A DNA stretch of 64,000 nt from Nonomuraea rubra (GCF_014207985.1 NZ_JACHMI010000001.1:1657001-1721000); one strand, 5' to 3'. Numbered from the stretch's first letter, positions 7,846 to 16,674 are shown. The notes: generated by a model not told the origin, from the sequence alone. Numbers and translations are program-made.

Positions 7846-10338
7846 TCACTCAACGGTGCCAGGGGAGTCCGGGCTCGGCTCCTTCGTCGGCTCCCTCGTC
7901 GGCTCCTCAGTGGGCTCCTTCGTCGGCTCCTTGGTGGGCTCCTTGGTGGGCTCCTTGGTGGGCTCCTCCGCCGGGCACTTCGGCGTGGTGCCGCTGCGGG
8001 TGGCGGTGCCGTTGGCCGCTGTGGGCGTGGTGGAGGCCGTCACGGACCAGCTCGTGCCGCAGGGCAGCCGCACCTCGTAGCCGAGGGTCCGGTTGTAGGT
8101 GGTCTCGCCGGACAGGGTGACCGTCCGGGTGTTCGTGGACTCGCCGGCCCGGAACCTGACGGTGAGCCGTACCGGCTGGGTGTTGCCCGCGGTGACGCTG
8201 ATCGGCGCGCTGAGCCCGCCCCTCGTGCCGACCTCGCCGATCGCGACCCGCCGCACCTGCGGCGGGCAGGGCACGGAGAAGCGCGCGGTGTCGGTCCTGT
8301 CACCCGCGCTCACCTGCACCGACAGCGTCGAGCCGCACGGACGGGTCCTGAAGACGTGCCTGAACGTCTCGTTGTACGACGTGCGCCCCGACAACGTCGC
8401 GGACCGGGTGGAGACCGGGTCGCCGTTGACCGCGAACCGGGCGCTGACCGGGATGTCGCCGGTGCCGCTCGCCGCGAGCCGGACCCGCGCGGTGGCGGTG
8501 CGGGCGGGGGCGGCGGGCAGGTTGAGCGTGACGTTCAGCGCGGTCACCCTGGTCGGGCAGGCCGGCAGGGTCAGGGAGGCCGAGCGGGGGCCGCCGGCGG
8601 GCGCGGGGGAGGTGGTGACGGTCAGCGTGACCGTCTTGCCGCACGGGCGCTCGCCCAGCGACCAGGTCAGCCGCTGACTGTAGGTGCCGGCGCCGCTGAG
8701 CCGCAGGCGCTCGGTGCGGCCGTCCTCGCCGGTCGCCGTCCAGGTCGCGATGGCGGTGACGGCGCCGGTGCCGCTGGTGCGCAGGCCGATCGTGGCGGCG
8801 GCCACGCCGTTCTCGCCGATCGTGATCTCGCCCACGGTCACCGCCAGCACCGAGGTGACCGGCGGCGGCTCCTCGGTGGTGGGCGTGGTCGGAGGTGTCG
8901 TGGGCGGCGTGGTGGACGGTGTGGTCGGAGGCGTCGTCGAAGGCGTGGTGGGCGGCGTGGTCGGCGGTGTGGTGGGTGGCGTGGTGGGCGGTGTGGTGAC
9001 CGGTGTGGTGGGAGGAGTGGTGGGCGCACTGGTGGTGGGCCGGTTCGTGGCGGGGCGGGTGGTGCCGGCCGGGGGCTGCGGACGGGAGTTCTCCTCGTCC
9101 CGCCCGGGCGGGTCCGCTTCCGGCGAGGTCTGCGGCACGGCCTGGGGTGTGATCCCGGGCTCGGGGTCGGAGGCCGGGGGAGGCGAGGATTCGGGCGGAA
9201 CGGATTCCTCCGTGCTCGGCGTCCCCGCGACGGGCGCGGTCGCGATGCGGCTCGGCGGAACGGCCGCCGCTGCCCCGACCGGCTGCTCGGGCGGCTGCCT
9301 GTTGGTCAGGACGACCACCACCGCCGCGGCGGCCACCGCGCTCACCGCGCCGCCCATGGCCAGCCGCCGGGCGTTCGTCCGCACCATGCGCCGCGCGGTC
9401 TCGCCCGTCCTGCCGCGCACACGGTCGAACACGGTCCTGGCCAGCGACGTGGCGGTCTCGGGCTGGGGCGGCTGGGGCGTGGGCAGCAGCAGGGCCAGCA
9501 GGGCCACGAGCGCGGCCAGCCGCCGCTTGCCCCGCTCCTCCCAGTCCTCCCCGTACGCCGCCGCTGCCACGGCCTCCAGCTCCGCCACGAACGTCAGCGC
9601 TCCGTTGGGCCGCCGCGCCGGGTCCTTGGCCAGCCCGCGCCTGATCAGCTCACGTACGGGCTCGGGCGCGTCGTGGAAGGGCACCGGGGCGTGGACGTGC
9701 TGGTACCCCAGGACGCTGGGCTCGGTGGACCGGTACGGCCGGTGCCCGGTCAGGCACTCGAAGAAGACGGCCGTGGCCGCGTACACGTCGGTGGCGGGGG
9801 AGGCGGGCCGGCCCTCCCACAGCTCGGGCGCCATGTACGGCGGCGTGCCCATCGGATGGGCGGCGGTGCCCTGGCGTACCGCGATGCCGAAGTCGACGAG
9901 CTTGCTGACCCCGTCGTCCCTGACGAGCACGTTCTCGGGCTTGTAGTCCCGGTGCACCAGGCCCATGGCGTGCGCCCTGGCCAGGCCCAGCAGCGAGCCC
10001 TTGAGCACGACGAGCGCGGCCTCTGGCTCGGTCGTCCCGCTCTCGCGTAACAGGGCGCGCAGCGAGACGCCGTTGACCAGCTCCATCACGATGGCCGCGC
10101 CGCCGCCGTCCTGGATGTACTCCCACATCGTGGCGATGTTCGGATCGCGCAGCGTGGTGAGCAGCCGGGCCTCCGACTGGAACCTGGCCAGGGCGGAAGG
10201 ATCCCGCAGCAGCTCCTGGGACAGGTACTTGATCGCGACCTTGACGCCGGTCTCGTCGTGCACGGCGAGCACGACGCGCCCGCTCGCGCCCGTCCCGAGC
10301 TGCTTGATTTCCGTATAACCGGGAGCGCTCCACTCCAT
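7846..10338 (-). CDS. Transmembrane Ser/Thr protein kinase with three cysteine-paired ectodomain repeats
   Basis: 830 aa and first gene of the kinase cluster. The kinase domain is intact: GTGASGRV, Lys37 in VAIK, HRDYKPENV at 129, DFG at 149 and APE at 170. A hydrophobic segment at about 274-286 and the transmembrane helix at about 327-346 follow. Outside lie a Pro/Thr linker with TTPPTTP repeats, three ~100-residue beta-rich modules each carrying a 'PCG' cysteine and ending in 'CP', and a KEPT-repeat tail. The modules resemble immunoglobulin-like folds with one disulfide each. ATG at 10338 follows GGGAGAGG. It probably senses an envelope ligand; substrates are unknown. Confidence 0.87.
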   Translation of the reverse strand: MEWSAPGYTEIKQLGTGASGRVVLAVHDETGVKVAIKYLSQELLRDPSALARFQSEARLLTTLRDPNIATMWEYIQDGGGAAIVMELVNGVSLRALLRESGTTEPEAALVVLKGSLLGLARAHAMGLVHRDYKPENVLVRDDGVSKLVDFGIAVRQGTAAHPMGTPPYMAPELWEGRPASPATDVYAATAVFFECLTGHRPYRSTEPSVLGYQHVHAPVPFHDAPEPVRELIRRGLAKDPARRPNGALTFVAELEAVAAAAYGEDWEERGKRRLAALVALLALLLPTPQPPQPETATSLARTVFDRVRGRTGETARRMVRTNARRLAMGGAVSAVAAAAVVVVLTNRQPPEQPVGAAAAVPPSRIATAPVAGTPSTEESVPPESSPPPASDPEPGITPQAVPQTSPEADPPGRDEENSRPQPPAGTTRPATNRPTTSAPTTPPTTPVTTPPTTPPTTPPTTPPTTPSTTPPTTPSTTPPTTPPTTPTTEEPPPVTSVLAVTVGEITIGENGVAAATIGLRTSGTGAVTAIATWTATGEDGRTERLRLSGAGTYSQRLTWSLGERPCGKTVTLTVTTSPAPAGGPRSASLTLPACPTRVTALNVTLNLPAAPARTATARVRLAASGTGDIPVSARFAVNGDPVSTRSATLSGRTSYNETFRHVFRTRPCGSTLSVQVSAGDRTDTARFSVPCPPQVRRVAIGEVGTRGGLSAPISVTAGNTQPVRLTVRFRAGESTNTRTVTLSGETTYNRTLGYEVRLPCGTSWSVTASTTPTAANGTATRSGTTPKCPAEEPTKEPTKEPTKEPTKEPTEEPTREPTKEPSPDSPGTVE
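7877..7970 (-). repeat. 12-bp coding repeats (KEPT tail of the kinase)
   Basis: Seven to eight near-identical 12-bp units encode Lys/Glu/Arg-Glu-Pro-Thr at the kinase C-terminus. Units differ by one or two bases, so the array could change length by slippage while keeping the frame. Confidence 0.75.
8878..9032 (-). repeat. Low-complexity TTPP repeats in the kinase linker
   Basis: Imperfect 12-bp units encode Thr-Thr-Pro-Pro/Ser/Val in the extracytoplasmic linker just outside the membrane. The unit is a multiple of three, so copy-number changes would alter the reach of the sensor without a frameshift. Thr/Pro linkers of this sort are often O-mannosylated in actinomycetes. Confidence 0.75.
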
Positions 10339-10423
10339 TTGCCTCTCCCATCAGGAGCCGGCCCACCTGATGAGACGTACGATCAAGGAGTCAGGTTTTC
10401 CAGGTGGTTCCGGATTTATGGAA

Positions 10424-11062
10424 CTACTCCCGATGGAGGATGTGAACGGGTGCCTCGATACCTTCTGGGAGCACCGAATCCGGCTCGGGCGTGCCCCAGC
10501 TCGTGACCAGGGGCAGCACCCCGGCCCACACCGGAAGGTCGTAGTCCTCCTCCTCGTCCTTCGGCGCGCCGCGCCTGATCTTGACCGACGCCTCCTCCAG
10601 CGGCAGCGCCAGCACGGCCGTGGCGGCCAGCTCCTTGCGCGACGGCTTGCGCACGTAGTCCCACTGGCCGGGCGCGAGCTGCTCGGCCAGGGCGCGCAGC
10701 CCCGCCATGCGCTCGTCGGGGTCGGTCACCAGGCGGGCCGTGCCGTAGATCATGGCGGAGCGGTAGTTGACGGAGTGGTGGAAGATCGAGCGGGCCAGCA
10801 CGATGCCGTCCAGGTGGGTGACCGTGACGCAGACGTCGGTGCCGCCGCCGGCCCGCAGGGAGGCCGCGCCGGTGGAGCCGTGCAGGTAGAGGGTGTCGCC
10901 GATGCGCCCGTAGCCGGTGGGCACGACCATGGGATGGCCGTTCACCACCACGCCCAGGTGGCAGATCAGGCCCGTGTCGAGTACCTCGTACAGGTCGTCC
11001 CTGTCGCTGCTGCCGCGTTCCTTCGAGCGGCCCAGCGTGGTGCGTGGAGTGGTGGAGAGCAT
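10424..11062 (-). CDS. Pyridoxamine 5'-phosphate oxidase-family flavin protein
   Basis: 212 aa with the split-barrel fold of FMN-binding PNPOx-like proteins ('VLDTGLICHLGVVVNGHPMV' opens it; 'LYLHGSTGA' and 'SVNYRSAMIYG' are conserved landmarks). It reads away from a MocR/PdxR regulator gene with 71 bp between start codons. This pairing recurs in actinomycetes, where the regulator controls the divergent gene. The substrate is not known; it may act in B6 salvage or as a flavin reductase. ATG at 11062 was kept as the first Met of the conserved region. Confidence 0.82.
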   Translation of the reverse strand: MLSTTPRTTLGRSKERGSSDRDDLYEVLDTGLICHLGVVVNGHPMVVPTGYGRIGDTLYLHGSTGAASLRAGGGTDVCVTVTHLDGIVLARSIFHHSVNYRSAMIYGTARLVTDPDERMAGLRALAEQLAPGQWDYVRKPSRKELAATAVLALPLEEASVKIRRGAPKDEEEDYDLPVWAGVLPLVTSWGTPEPDSVLPEGIEAPVHILHRE

Positions 11063-11080
11063 GATTCGACGGTAACGACG

Positions 11081-11131
11081 AAGTGGACCTATCCTGTAGG
11101 GCCACTACCAGCCCCTTTCAAGAGACCACTT
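11081..11131. promoter_or_regulatory. Candidate MocR operator between divergent genes
   Basis: AAGTGG at 11081-11086 is repeated in inverted form as CCACT at 11102-11106 and as CCACTT at 11126-11131, all within the 71-bp divergent spacer. MocR/PdxR proteins typically bind two or three such half-sites. This is inferred from the sequence layout only. Confidence 0.45.
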
Positions 11132-11133
11132 CC

Positions 11134-12522
11134 ATGCGTACCCATGTTGACCTGCCGGTCTCCCTCAAGCGCGACTCGGCCGAACCGCTCACCGCGCAGC
11201 TCGCCGGCTGGCTGCGCGGCGCCATGCTGGACGGCACGCTCGCGTCCGGGGAGCGGCTCCCGTCGTCGCGGGCCCTGGCCGCCCAGCTCGGGGTGAGCAG
11301 GACCGTGGTGACGGAGGCGTACCAGCAGCTCTACGCCGAGGGCTGGCTGGACGGCCGGCACGGATCGGGCACGTTCGTGGCCGACATCAAGGCGGGCACG
11401 GAACAGACGCCCAGGCCGCCCGCCAGGGGCGCGTACGTGCCGGCGACGCCGCCACCCGCGAACCTGATCAACCTCACGTCCGGCGCCCCCTGGGTACGCG
11501 ACTACGACCGGGCGGCGTGGAGGCGGGCCTGGCGCAGGGCCGCCGACCTGCCGCCCGGCGACTCGCCCGACATGTACGGACTGCCGCGCCTGCGCGAGCT
11601 GCTCGCCGACCACCTCAGACGCGCCAGGGGCATGGCCGTCGGCCCCGAGAACATCCTGGTCACCCGGGGCACGGGCAACGGGCTCGACCTCTGCGCGATG
11701 GCCCTGCTCGGGCCGGGCGCCAGGGCCGGGGTGGAGGACCCGGGTTACCGGGTGGCGCGCACGGTGTTCGCGGCCAGGGGCGCCGAGGTGGTGCCGTGCC
11801 CGGTGGACGAGGACGGCGTGATCGTGGACGGCCTGCCGGGGGATCTGAGCGTGCTCTACACCACGCCCGCCCACCAGTTCCCGCTGGGCGGCCGGCTGCC
11901 GATCCCGCGCAGGGAGCGGCTGCTGGCCTGGGCGGGCAGCACGGGCGCGACGATCGTGGAGGACGACTACGACGCCGAGTTCCGCTACGACGTCGCCCCG
12001 CTGCCCGCGCTCTACGGCCTCGACCCCTCGCGGGTGGTGCTGCTCGGCACGCTGTCCAAGATCCTCGCCCCGGACGTGGGCGTGGGCTGGCTGGTGGGCG
12101 AGCCGGAGCTGGTGAGCAGGATCGCCGCCCTGCGCTGGGCGGTGGCCGACCGCACCAGCGGCCCCGTCCAGCAGGCCGTCGCCACCCTCCTGGAGCGCGG
12201 CGACCTCGACCGGCACCTGCGCCGGATGCGCCTGGAGTACGCGCGCCGCCGCGCGGCCGTCGTCGAGATCCTCGGCCCCGTGTGCCGCCTGCGCGGCGAC
12301 ACGGCCGGGCTGCACGTCCTGGCCGAGCTGCCCGCCGCGCTGGTGCCCGGCGTGGTCGAGGGTGCCGCCCGGCGCGGGGTCGTGCTCGACTCCACCGAGC
12401 ACCACCACCACGGCCGCACCCGGCTGCACGGCCTGGTGATCGGGTACGGCTCCGCCTCGCTGCCCGACGTCCGCCGGGGCTGCGAGATCGTCGCCGGGCT
12501 CATCCGCGAGGCCCGCTCGTAG
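11134..12522 (+). CDS. MocR/PdxR-family transcriptional regulator (GntR HTH plus aminotransferase domain)
   Basis: 462 aa. The N-terminal winged helix ('SSRALAAQLGVSRTVVTEAY') is of GntR type. The rest is a fold-type I aminotransferase domain whose PLP lysine lies in LGTLSKILAP. In this family the aminotransferase part usually senses pyridoxal phosphate or an amino-acid adduct rather than acting as an enzyme. ATG at 11134 was chosen because it precedes the conserved start (MRTHVDLPVSL); the frame is open 17 codons further upstream. Its last 23 bp overlap the convergent DegT-like gene. Confidence 0.87.
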   Translation: MRTHVDLPVSLKRDSAEPLTAQLAGWLRGAMLDGTLASGERLPSSRALAAQLGVSRTVVTEAYQQLYAEGWLDGRHGSGTFVADIKAGTEQTPRPPARGAYVPATPPPANLINLTSGAPWVRDYDRAAWRRAWRRAADLPPGDSPDMYGLPRLRELLADHLRRARGMAVGPENILVTRGTGNGLDLCAMALLGPGARAGVEDPGYRVARTVFAARGAEVVPCPVDEDGVIVDGLPGDLSVLYTTPAHQFPLGGRLPIPRRERLLAWAGSTGATIVEDDYDAEFRYDVAPLPALYGLDPSRVVLLGTLSKILAPDVGVGWLVGEPELVSRIAALRWAVADRTSGPVQQAVATLLERGDLDRHLRRMRLEYARRRAAVVEILGPVCRLRGDTAGLHVLAELPAALVPGVVEGAARRGVVLDSTEHHHHGRTRLHGLVIGYGSASLPDVRRGCEIVAGLIREARS

Positions 12523-13624
12523 GCGGCTCCAGCCGGCGCAGGATGGGCAGCGAGCGGGCGGTGTACATCGGGTCGACCGGCAGCACGTGCCTGGCCCACC
12601 AGCGGGCCGGGCCGGGGTCGGGGGAGTGCTCGGTGTAGGCGGGGGCGTAGTCGTCGTAGGCGGGGTCGTACAGGTAACCCGTGGACACGCCGTGCCGTTC
12701 GAGCTCCTCGATGGCCGCGTCCCTGTCGCGGACCAGCAGCGGGACCCGGAACAGCGGCCGGTTCAGGTCGTCGAGCACGGCGGGGGCGACCGTGGGCAGC
12801 TCGGCCAGGCGCTGCACGCCGGCCAGCCGCCGCGCCCGGTCGCGGGGCACCCGGGCCACGCGCCGCTCCTGGTACCAGCGGACCAGGCGGCCGCGGCGGG
12901 CGCGGTAGTGGTGCAGGTCGGCGCGTACCCAGGGGTCGAAGGGCGGCAGCGCGGGGGCCTGCTTGAGCGCCAGCTCCAGCTCGTCGGCGCGCACCGGGAT
13001 GCGGTAGCCCTCGCGCGGCTCCTGCATGCCGAGGCGGCGCATGAGCTTGAGCGCGGGGCGGACGAGGTCGAGCTTCAGCGCCGCCTGGCGGGCCATGGAG
13101 GTGGCCACGCTCCACCCGTCGGCCCAGGGGGAGCCCCGGGTCAGCAGCTCGTCGCGGGCGCGGGTCAGGGCCCGCAGGTCGGACTCGTCCTCGACGGCGA
13201 GCACCCCGCCCGAGCCCGCGCTCGGGTGCTTGGACAGGCTGAAGACCGAGGCGTGCCCGAACGTGCCGAGCGGTCGGCCGCCGAGGTCGCTCTCCATGGC
13301 GTGCGCCACGTCCTCGATGAGGATCTTGCCGGCGAAGGCGGGGGCGTCGTCGGGCAGGCCGTACAGGTTGGTGGTCAGGACGGCGTCCACCGTGCCGAGG
13401 TCCACCCGGGAGACGTCGATGTTGCCGTCACGCGGGGACAGCGGCGCGATCACCGGGCGCAGCCCGGCGGCCAGCACGAGGAAGAGGATCTCGTCGGCGG
13501 AGATCGGTGACATCAGCAGCCGCTGCCCGGGCAGGCACCAGTGGCGTAGTGCCAGGTAGAGGCCGAGCCTGTTGGACGGTAGCGACAGGCAGTGACGCCC
13601 CGTTCGCTCTGCGATGTGTTTCAC
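12500..13624 (-). CDS. DegT/DnrJ/EryC1-type PLP aminotransferase
   Basis: Predicted nucleotide-sugar or sugar-intermediate aminotransferase of 374 aa. The PLP lysine is Lys132 in SVFSLSKHPSAGSGG and the pyridine-binding Asp is Asp105 in IEDVAHAM. The start is GTG at 13624: it overlaps the TGA of the upstream acyltransferase gene (GTGA), giving translational coupling, and the conserved region begins soon after. A longer frame exists upstream but is the shadow of the acyltransferase gene. With that CelD-type acyltransferase it suggests amination then N-acylation of a sugar, a common route to modified surface-polysaccharide sugars. Substrate unknown. Confidence 0.8.
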   Translation of the reverse strand: MKHIAERTGRHCLSLPSNRLGLYLALRHWCLPGQRLLMSPISADEILFLVLAAGLRPVIAPLSPRDGNIDVSRVDLGTVDAVLTTNLYGLPDDAPAFAGKILIEDVAHAMESDLGGRPLGTFGHASVFSLSKHPSAGSGGVLAVEDESDLRALTRARDELLTRGSPWADGWSVATSMARQAALKLDLVRPALKLMRRLGMQEPREGYRIPVRADELELALKQAPALPPFDPWVRADLHHYRARRGRLVRWYQERRVARVPRDRARRLAGVQRLAELPTVAPAVLDDLNRPLFRVPLLVRDRDAAIEELERHGVSTGYLYDPAYDDYAPAYTEHSPDPGPARWWARHVLPVDPMYTARSLPILRRLEPPTSGPRG

Positions 13625-14703
13625 CGTTGTAGGACGGTACGCAGTCTTCCATACGTTTTCAAGGTCTTGTCCGCCGTTTTGAGCAGTAGCGGGTTCGCCA
13701 TGACCGTGGCGCGCGTCTTGCGTACCGGCACCCGCATCACCCAGTGCACGCCCGCCGCCGGGCCGAGCCTGGCCACCCGGCCCTCGGCCACCTCCAGCTC
13801 GCCGTTCTTGAGCTTGTCCTTGTACTCCTTCTGGCCGCGCCCCATGTCGATGACCTCGATGCCGGACTTGGCCGCCTGCTCGGCCATCGCCAGGTGGTGG
13901 ATGAGGCCGGGGGAGTACTTGGCGAACCGGGTGTCGTAGGCGGGGAACCAGCCGGCCAGCGTCGTCCGCGTACGCAGCCCGAAGTGCCCGGCCACCGGGC
14001 TGCCGTCCACGTACACCATGTCGAGCACCCCGGCGAAGCTGTCGGACTGGGTGGCCAGCAGCCGCTCGACCAGCTCCACGATCCACGGGTGCGCGAACCG
14101 GTCGGCGCGGCCGGTGCGGCGGTACTGGTCGGTCTTCCAGCCCAGCAGCGTGCGCAGGGGCTCCACCTCGGTGGTCGCGTAGTCGTGGCGCAGCGGGCCC
14201 GCCTCGCGCTGCAGCTTGCGCGACTTGGCCAGGGTGCTCTTGTACGTCTTGCCCGAGTGCCTGCGAAGTGACTCTGTGTAGTTGTCCCAGCCGTCACGAA
14301 GATCGATGATCGGGGACGGGTAACGCTCGTGGCGCGCTCCCAGCAGCGGCTGCCCGGAGACGAGGTGGTCGAACTCGTACACCGCCAGCCCGCACTGCTT
14401 CAGCAGCCACTGCGGGTGGATCCGTGCGTCCTTGGCGTGCACGAGCCCCTGCGCGTCCGTGAGCCCGGCGGCCACCGGCTTGCCGATGCCGAGAGGATGT
14501 CGCTCGAAGGGGAAGAATCCCACGATCTCCGGGCCGTCGTGGATGACGGCGACGCGTACGACATCTCGGAGTTCGCCCACCGTAAGGGTGAATTCTGGGG
14601 ACAGGAAGGGGTTGTCGAAGGCGGTGTCCGCTTCTTGCAGGGCACGCCAGCGGCACACTTCGGGTTCGCCCAGCTCACGGGGTAGGGCAAGGGTGACGTG
14701 CAT
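13621..14703 (-). CDS. CelD/BcsL-type GNAT acyltransferase
   Basis: 360 aa. A double-GNAT protein of the family often annotated as CelD or BioF2-like acetyltransferases, linked to exopolysaccharide modification. Landmarks are FFPFERHPLGIGKP in the first half, 'YKSTLAKSRKLQRE' in the middle and 'GHFGLRTRTTLAGWFPAYDT' then 'IEVIDMGRGQKEYKDKLKNG' in the second. A clear paralogue lies at 29665-30795 with the same landmarks. ATG at 14703 follows AGGAGC. The next gene is a DegT-type aminotransferase overlapping by four bases, so the two products probably act together on an amino sugar. Confidence 0.82.
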   Translation of the reverse strand: MHVTLALPRELGEPEVCRWRALQEADTAFDNPFLSPEFTLTVGELRDVVRVAVIHDGPEIVGFFPFERHPLGIGKPVAAGLTDAQGLVHAKDARIHPQWLLKQCGLAVYEFDHLVSGQPLLGARHERYPSPIIDLRDGWDNYTESLRRHSGKTYKSTLAKSRKLQREAGPLRHDYATTEVEPLRTLLGWKTDQYRRTGRADRFAHPWIVELVERLLATQSDSFAGVLDMVYVDGSPVAGHFGLRTRTTLAGWFPAYDTRFAKYSPGLIHHLAMAEQAAKSGIEVIDMGRGQKEYKDKLKNGELEVAEGRVARLGPAAGVHWVMRVPVRKTRATVMANPLLLKTADKTLKTYGRLRTVLQR

Positions 14704-14856
14704 GGGCTCCTACTGTCAGCACACTCTCTGGGCAAGCCGAGGGCCAGGGTGTACTACCACACTAAAGGATCTCACGCGATGCCAAAGCCGCAGCTCCGGA
14801 ACGTTACAGAACTCCCAGTATGTCTTCAGGACCGAGTGACGTTCTAATGTGTGACC

Positions 14857-15882
14857 ATGACCGTACCTGGCATCGACCATCCCCAGCTGGTCGCCTGGAT
14901 GGGCCGGAACGTGCCCGACGCCGGCGAGCCCCTGTCCGTCTCGCTGATCTCCGGCGGCCGGTCGAACCTGACCTATCTGGTCGAGGCCAGGGAGCGCCGG
15001 CTGGTGCTGCGCCGCCCGCCCCTGGGCCACGTGCTCCCGACGGCCCACGACATGCGCCGGGAGTGGCGGGTCATCTCGGCGCTCGCGCCGACGCCCGTGC
15101 CGGTGCCGGAACCCGTCGCGTTCTGCGGCGACGAGGACGTGATCGGCGCGCCGTTCTACCTCATGGGGCACGTCGAGGGGGAGGCCGTACGGAGCAGGGA
15201 GCAGCTCGGCGACCGGACGCCCGAGCAGACGCGGCGGCTGTCGGAACGGCTGGCCGAGGTGCTGGCGGGCATCCACGCCGTGGACTACCGCGAGGTGGGG
15301 CTCGGCGACTTCGGACGGCCCCAGGGGTACATGGCCAGGCAGCTCGACCGGTGGTGCCAGCAGTGGGAGCGGTCGAAGACGGCGGACCTGCCCGACTACG
15401 ACCGGCTCGTGGCGCGGCTGCGGGAGCGGCTGCCCGCCGAGGCGGCGGGCACGCTGGTGCACGGCGACTACCGGCTGGACAACACGCTGCTGCGGCTCGG
15501 GGACCTGGAGATCGCGGCCGTGGTCGACTGGGAGATGTCCACGCTCGGCGACCCGCTGGCCGACCTGGGGCTGACGCTGACGTACTGGCACGACCGCGGG
15601 GACGACGAGCGGGCGAGCATCCCGGTGGCGGGGGACGTGACGGTGGCGCCCGGGTTCATGAACGCGGCGGAGTTCGCCGCCCACTACACCAAGGTGTCCG
15701 GACGGGACATTTCAGACCTCGGGTTCTACGTGGCCTTCGGCAACTTCAAGCTCGCCGTCATCGTGGAGGGTATCCACGCCCGCTTCCGGCAGGGTAAGAC
15801 CGTTGGAGAGGGGTTCGACCGCATCGGCGCGGCCGTGCCCACCCTGATCGCCCGCGCGCACCGGATGCTCGACCAGCACTGA
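14857..15882 (+). CDS. APH-fold phosphotransferase family protein
   Basis: 341 aa with an aminoglycoside/choline-kinase fold: SGGRSNLTYLV near the N-terminus is the nucleotide loop, LVHGDYRLDNTLL holds the catalytic Asp and Asn, and VVDWEMSTLGDPLADL holds the metal-binding Asp. This subgroup is related to the kinase-like domain of ACAD10 and commonly sits beside acyl-CoA dehydrogenases and SDR enzymes, suggesting a small hydroxylated substrate rather than an antibiotic. The SDR gene follows after 34 bp. ATG at 14857 has no ribosome-binding site, but TAATGT six bases upstream could be a -10 box of a leaderless transcript; GTG at 14851 is the alternative. Confidence 0.8.
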   Translation: MTVPGIDHPQLVAWMGRNVPDAGEPLSVSLISGGRSNLTYLVEARERRLVLRRPPLGHVLPTAHDMRREWRVISALAPTPVPVPEPVAFCGDEDVIGAPFYLMGHVEGEAVRSREQLGDRTPEQTRRLSERLAEVLAGIHAVDYREVGLGDFGRPQGYMARQLDRWCQQWERSKTADLPDYDRLVARLRERLPAEAAGTLVHGDYRLDNTLLRLGDLEIAAVVDWEMSTLGDPLADLGLTLTYWHDRGDDERASIPVAGDVTVAPGFMNAAEFAAHYTKVSGRDISDLGFYVAFGNFKLAVIVEGIHARFRQGKTVGEGFDRIGAAVPTLIARAHRMLDQH

Positions 15883-15916
15883 CCACTCGACCTCTCCATC
15901 CCCCGCAAGGAGCGTC

Positions 15917-16666
15917 ATGAGCACTGTTGCACTGATCACCGGAGCCGCGAGCGGCATCGGCGCCGCCGTGGCCCGGCGCCTGTCGGCGGGGGGCGTCAAG
16001 TGCGTCCTCGTCGACCTGGACGGCGAGGGAGCCGAGCGGCTGGCCAAGGAGCTGGACGGCGCGTGGCTGGCCGCCGACGTCAGCACCGAGGAGGCCTCGC
16101 TGGAGGCCGTCGCGCTGGCCGAGCAGCGGTACGGGCGGCTCGACCTCGTCCACCTCAACGCCGGCATCTCCGGCCGGGTGGACCTGGCCGACTTCGACCT
16201 CGCCCGCTACCGCAAGGTCGTCGGGGTGAACATGGACGGCGTCGTCTTCGGCGTACGGGCCACCATGCCGCTGCTCCTGCGCTCGGGCGGCGGCGCGATC
16301 GTCGTCACCTCGTCGCTGGCCGGGCTCACCGCCTTCTCCGGCGACCCGGTCTACACGATGACCAAGCACGCCGTCGTCGGCCTGGTCAGGGCGCTGGCCG
16401 AGCCGCTGGCCGCGCAGAACGTACGCATCGGCGCGGTCTGCCCCGGCTTCACCGACACGCCGCTGGTGGCCGACGCCAGGGACATGTTCGTCAACGCCGG
16501 CTTCCCGCTGCTCACCGCCGAGGACGTGGCCGCCGCCGTCGAGTCCGCCTTCTACGCCGAGACCCCCGGCACGCTCCTCATCGTGCAGCCGGGCCGGCAG
16601 CCTGTCCCCTACCGCTACGCCGGCGTTCCCGGACCGGCCGGAGGGCAGCGGCCGCCACAAGATTGA
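15917..16666 (+). CDS. Short-chain dehydrogenase/reductase
   Basis: 249 aa, classical SDR length. TGAASGIG near the N-terminus binds the nucleotide, LNAGISG is the structural NAG motif, and the catalytic Ser and YxxxK appear as VTSSLAG and YTMTKHA. The acidic residue after strand 2 (LVDLDGEG) favours NAD(H) over NADP(H). AAGGAG precedes the ATG at 15917. It follows the APH-fold gene by 34 bp and is probably co-transcribed with it; a strong hairpin ends the pair at 16704-16727. Substrate unknown. Confidence 0.87.
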   Translation: MSTVALITGAASGIGAAVARRLSAGGVKCVLVDLDGEGAERLAKELDGAWLAADVSTEEASLEAVALAEQRYGRLDLVHLNAGISGRVDLADFDLARYRKVVGVNMDGVVFGVRATMPLLLRSGGGAIVVTSSLAGLTAFSGDPVYTMTKHAVVGLVRALAEPLAAQNVRIGAVCPGFTDTPLVADARDMFVNAGFPLLTAEDVAAAVESAFYAETPGTLLIVQPGRQPVPYRYAGVPGPAGGQRPPQD

Positions 16667-16674
16667 CCGCAAGT

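Noticed and set aside
8878..9032. Regular short repeats that could suggest a CRISPR array
   Set aside because: Units are 12 bp, imperfect, without spacers and encode a Thr/Pro linker in frame; no cas genes are present.
13625..14086. Extended N-terminus for the DegT aminotransferase
   Set aside because: The stretch is an out-of-frame reading of the upstream acyltransferase gene; the GTGA overlap at 13621-13624 gives a natural start.
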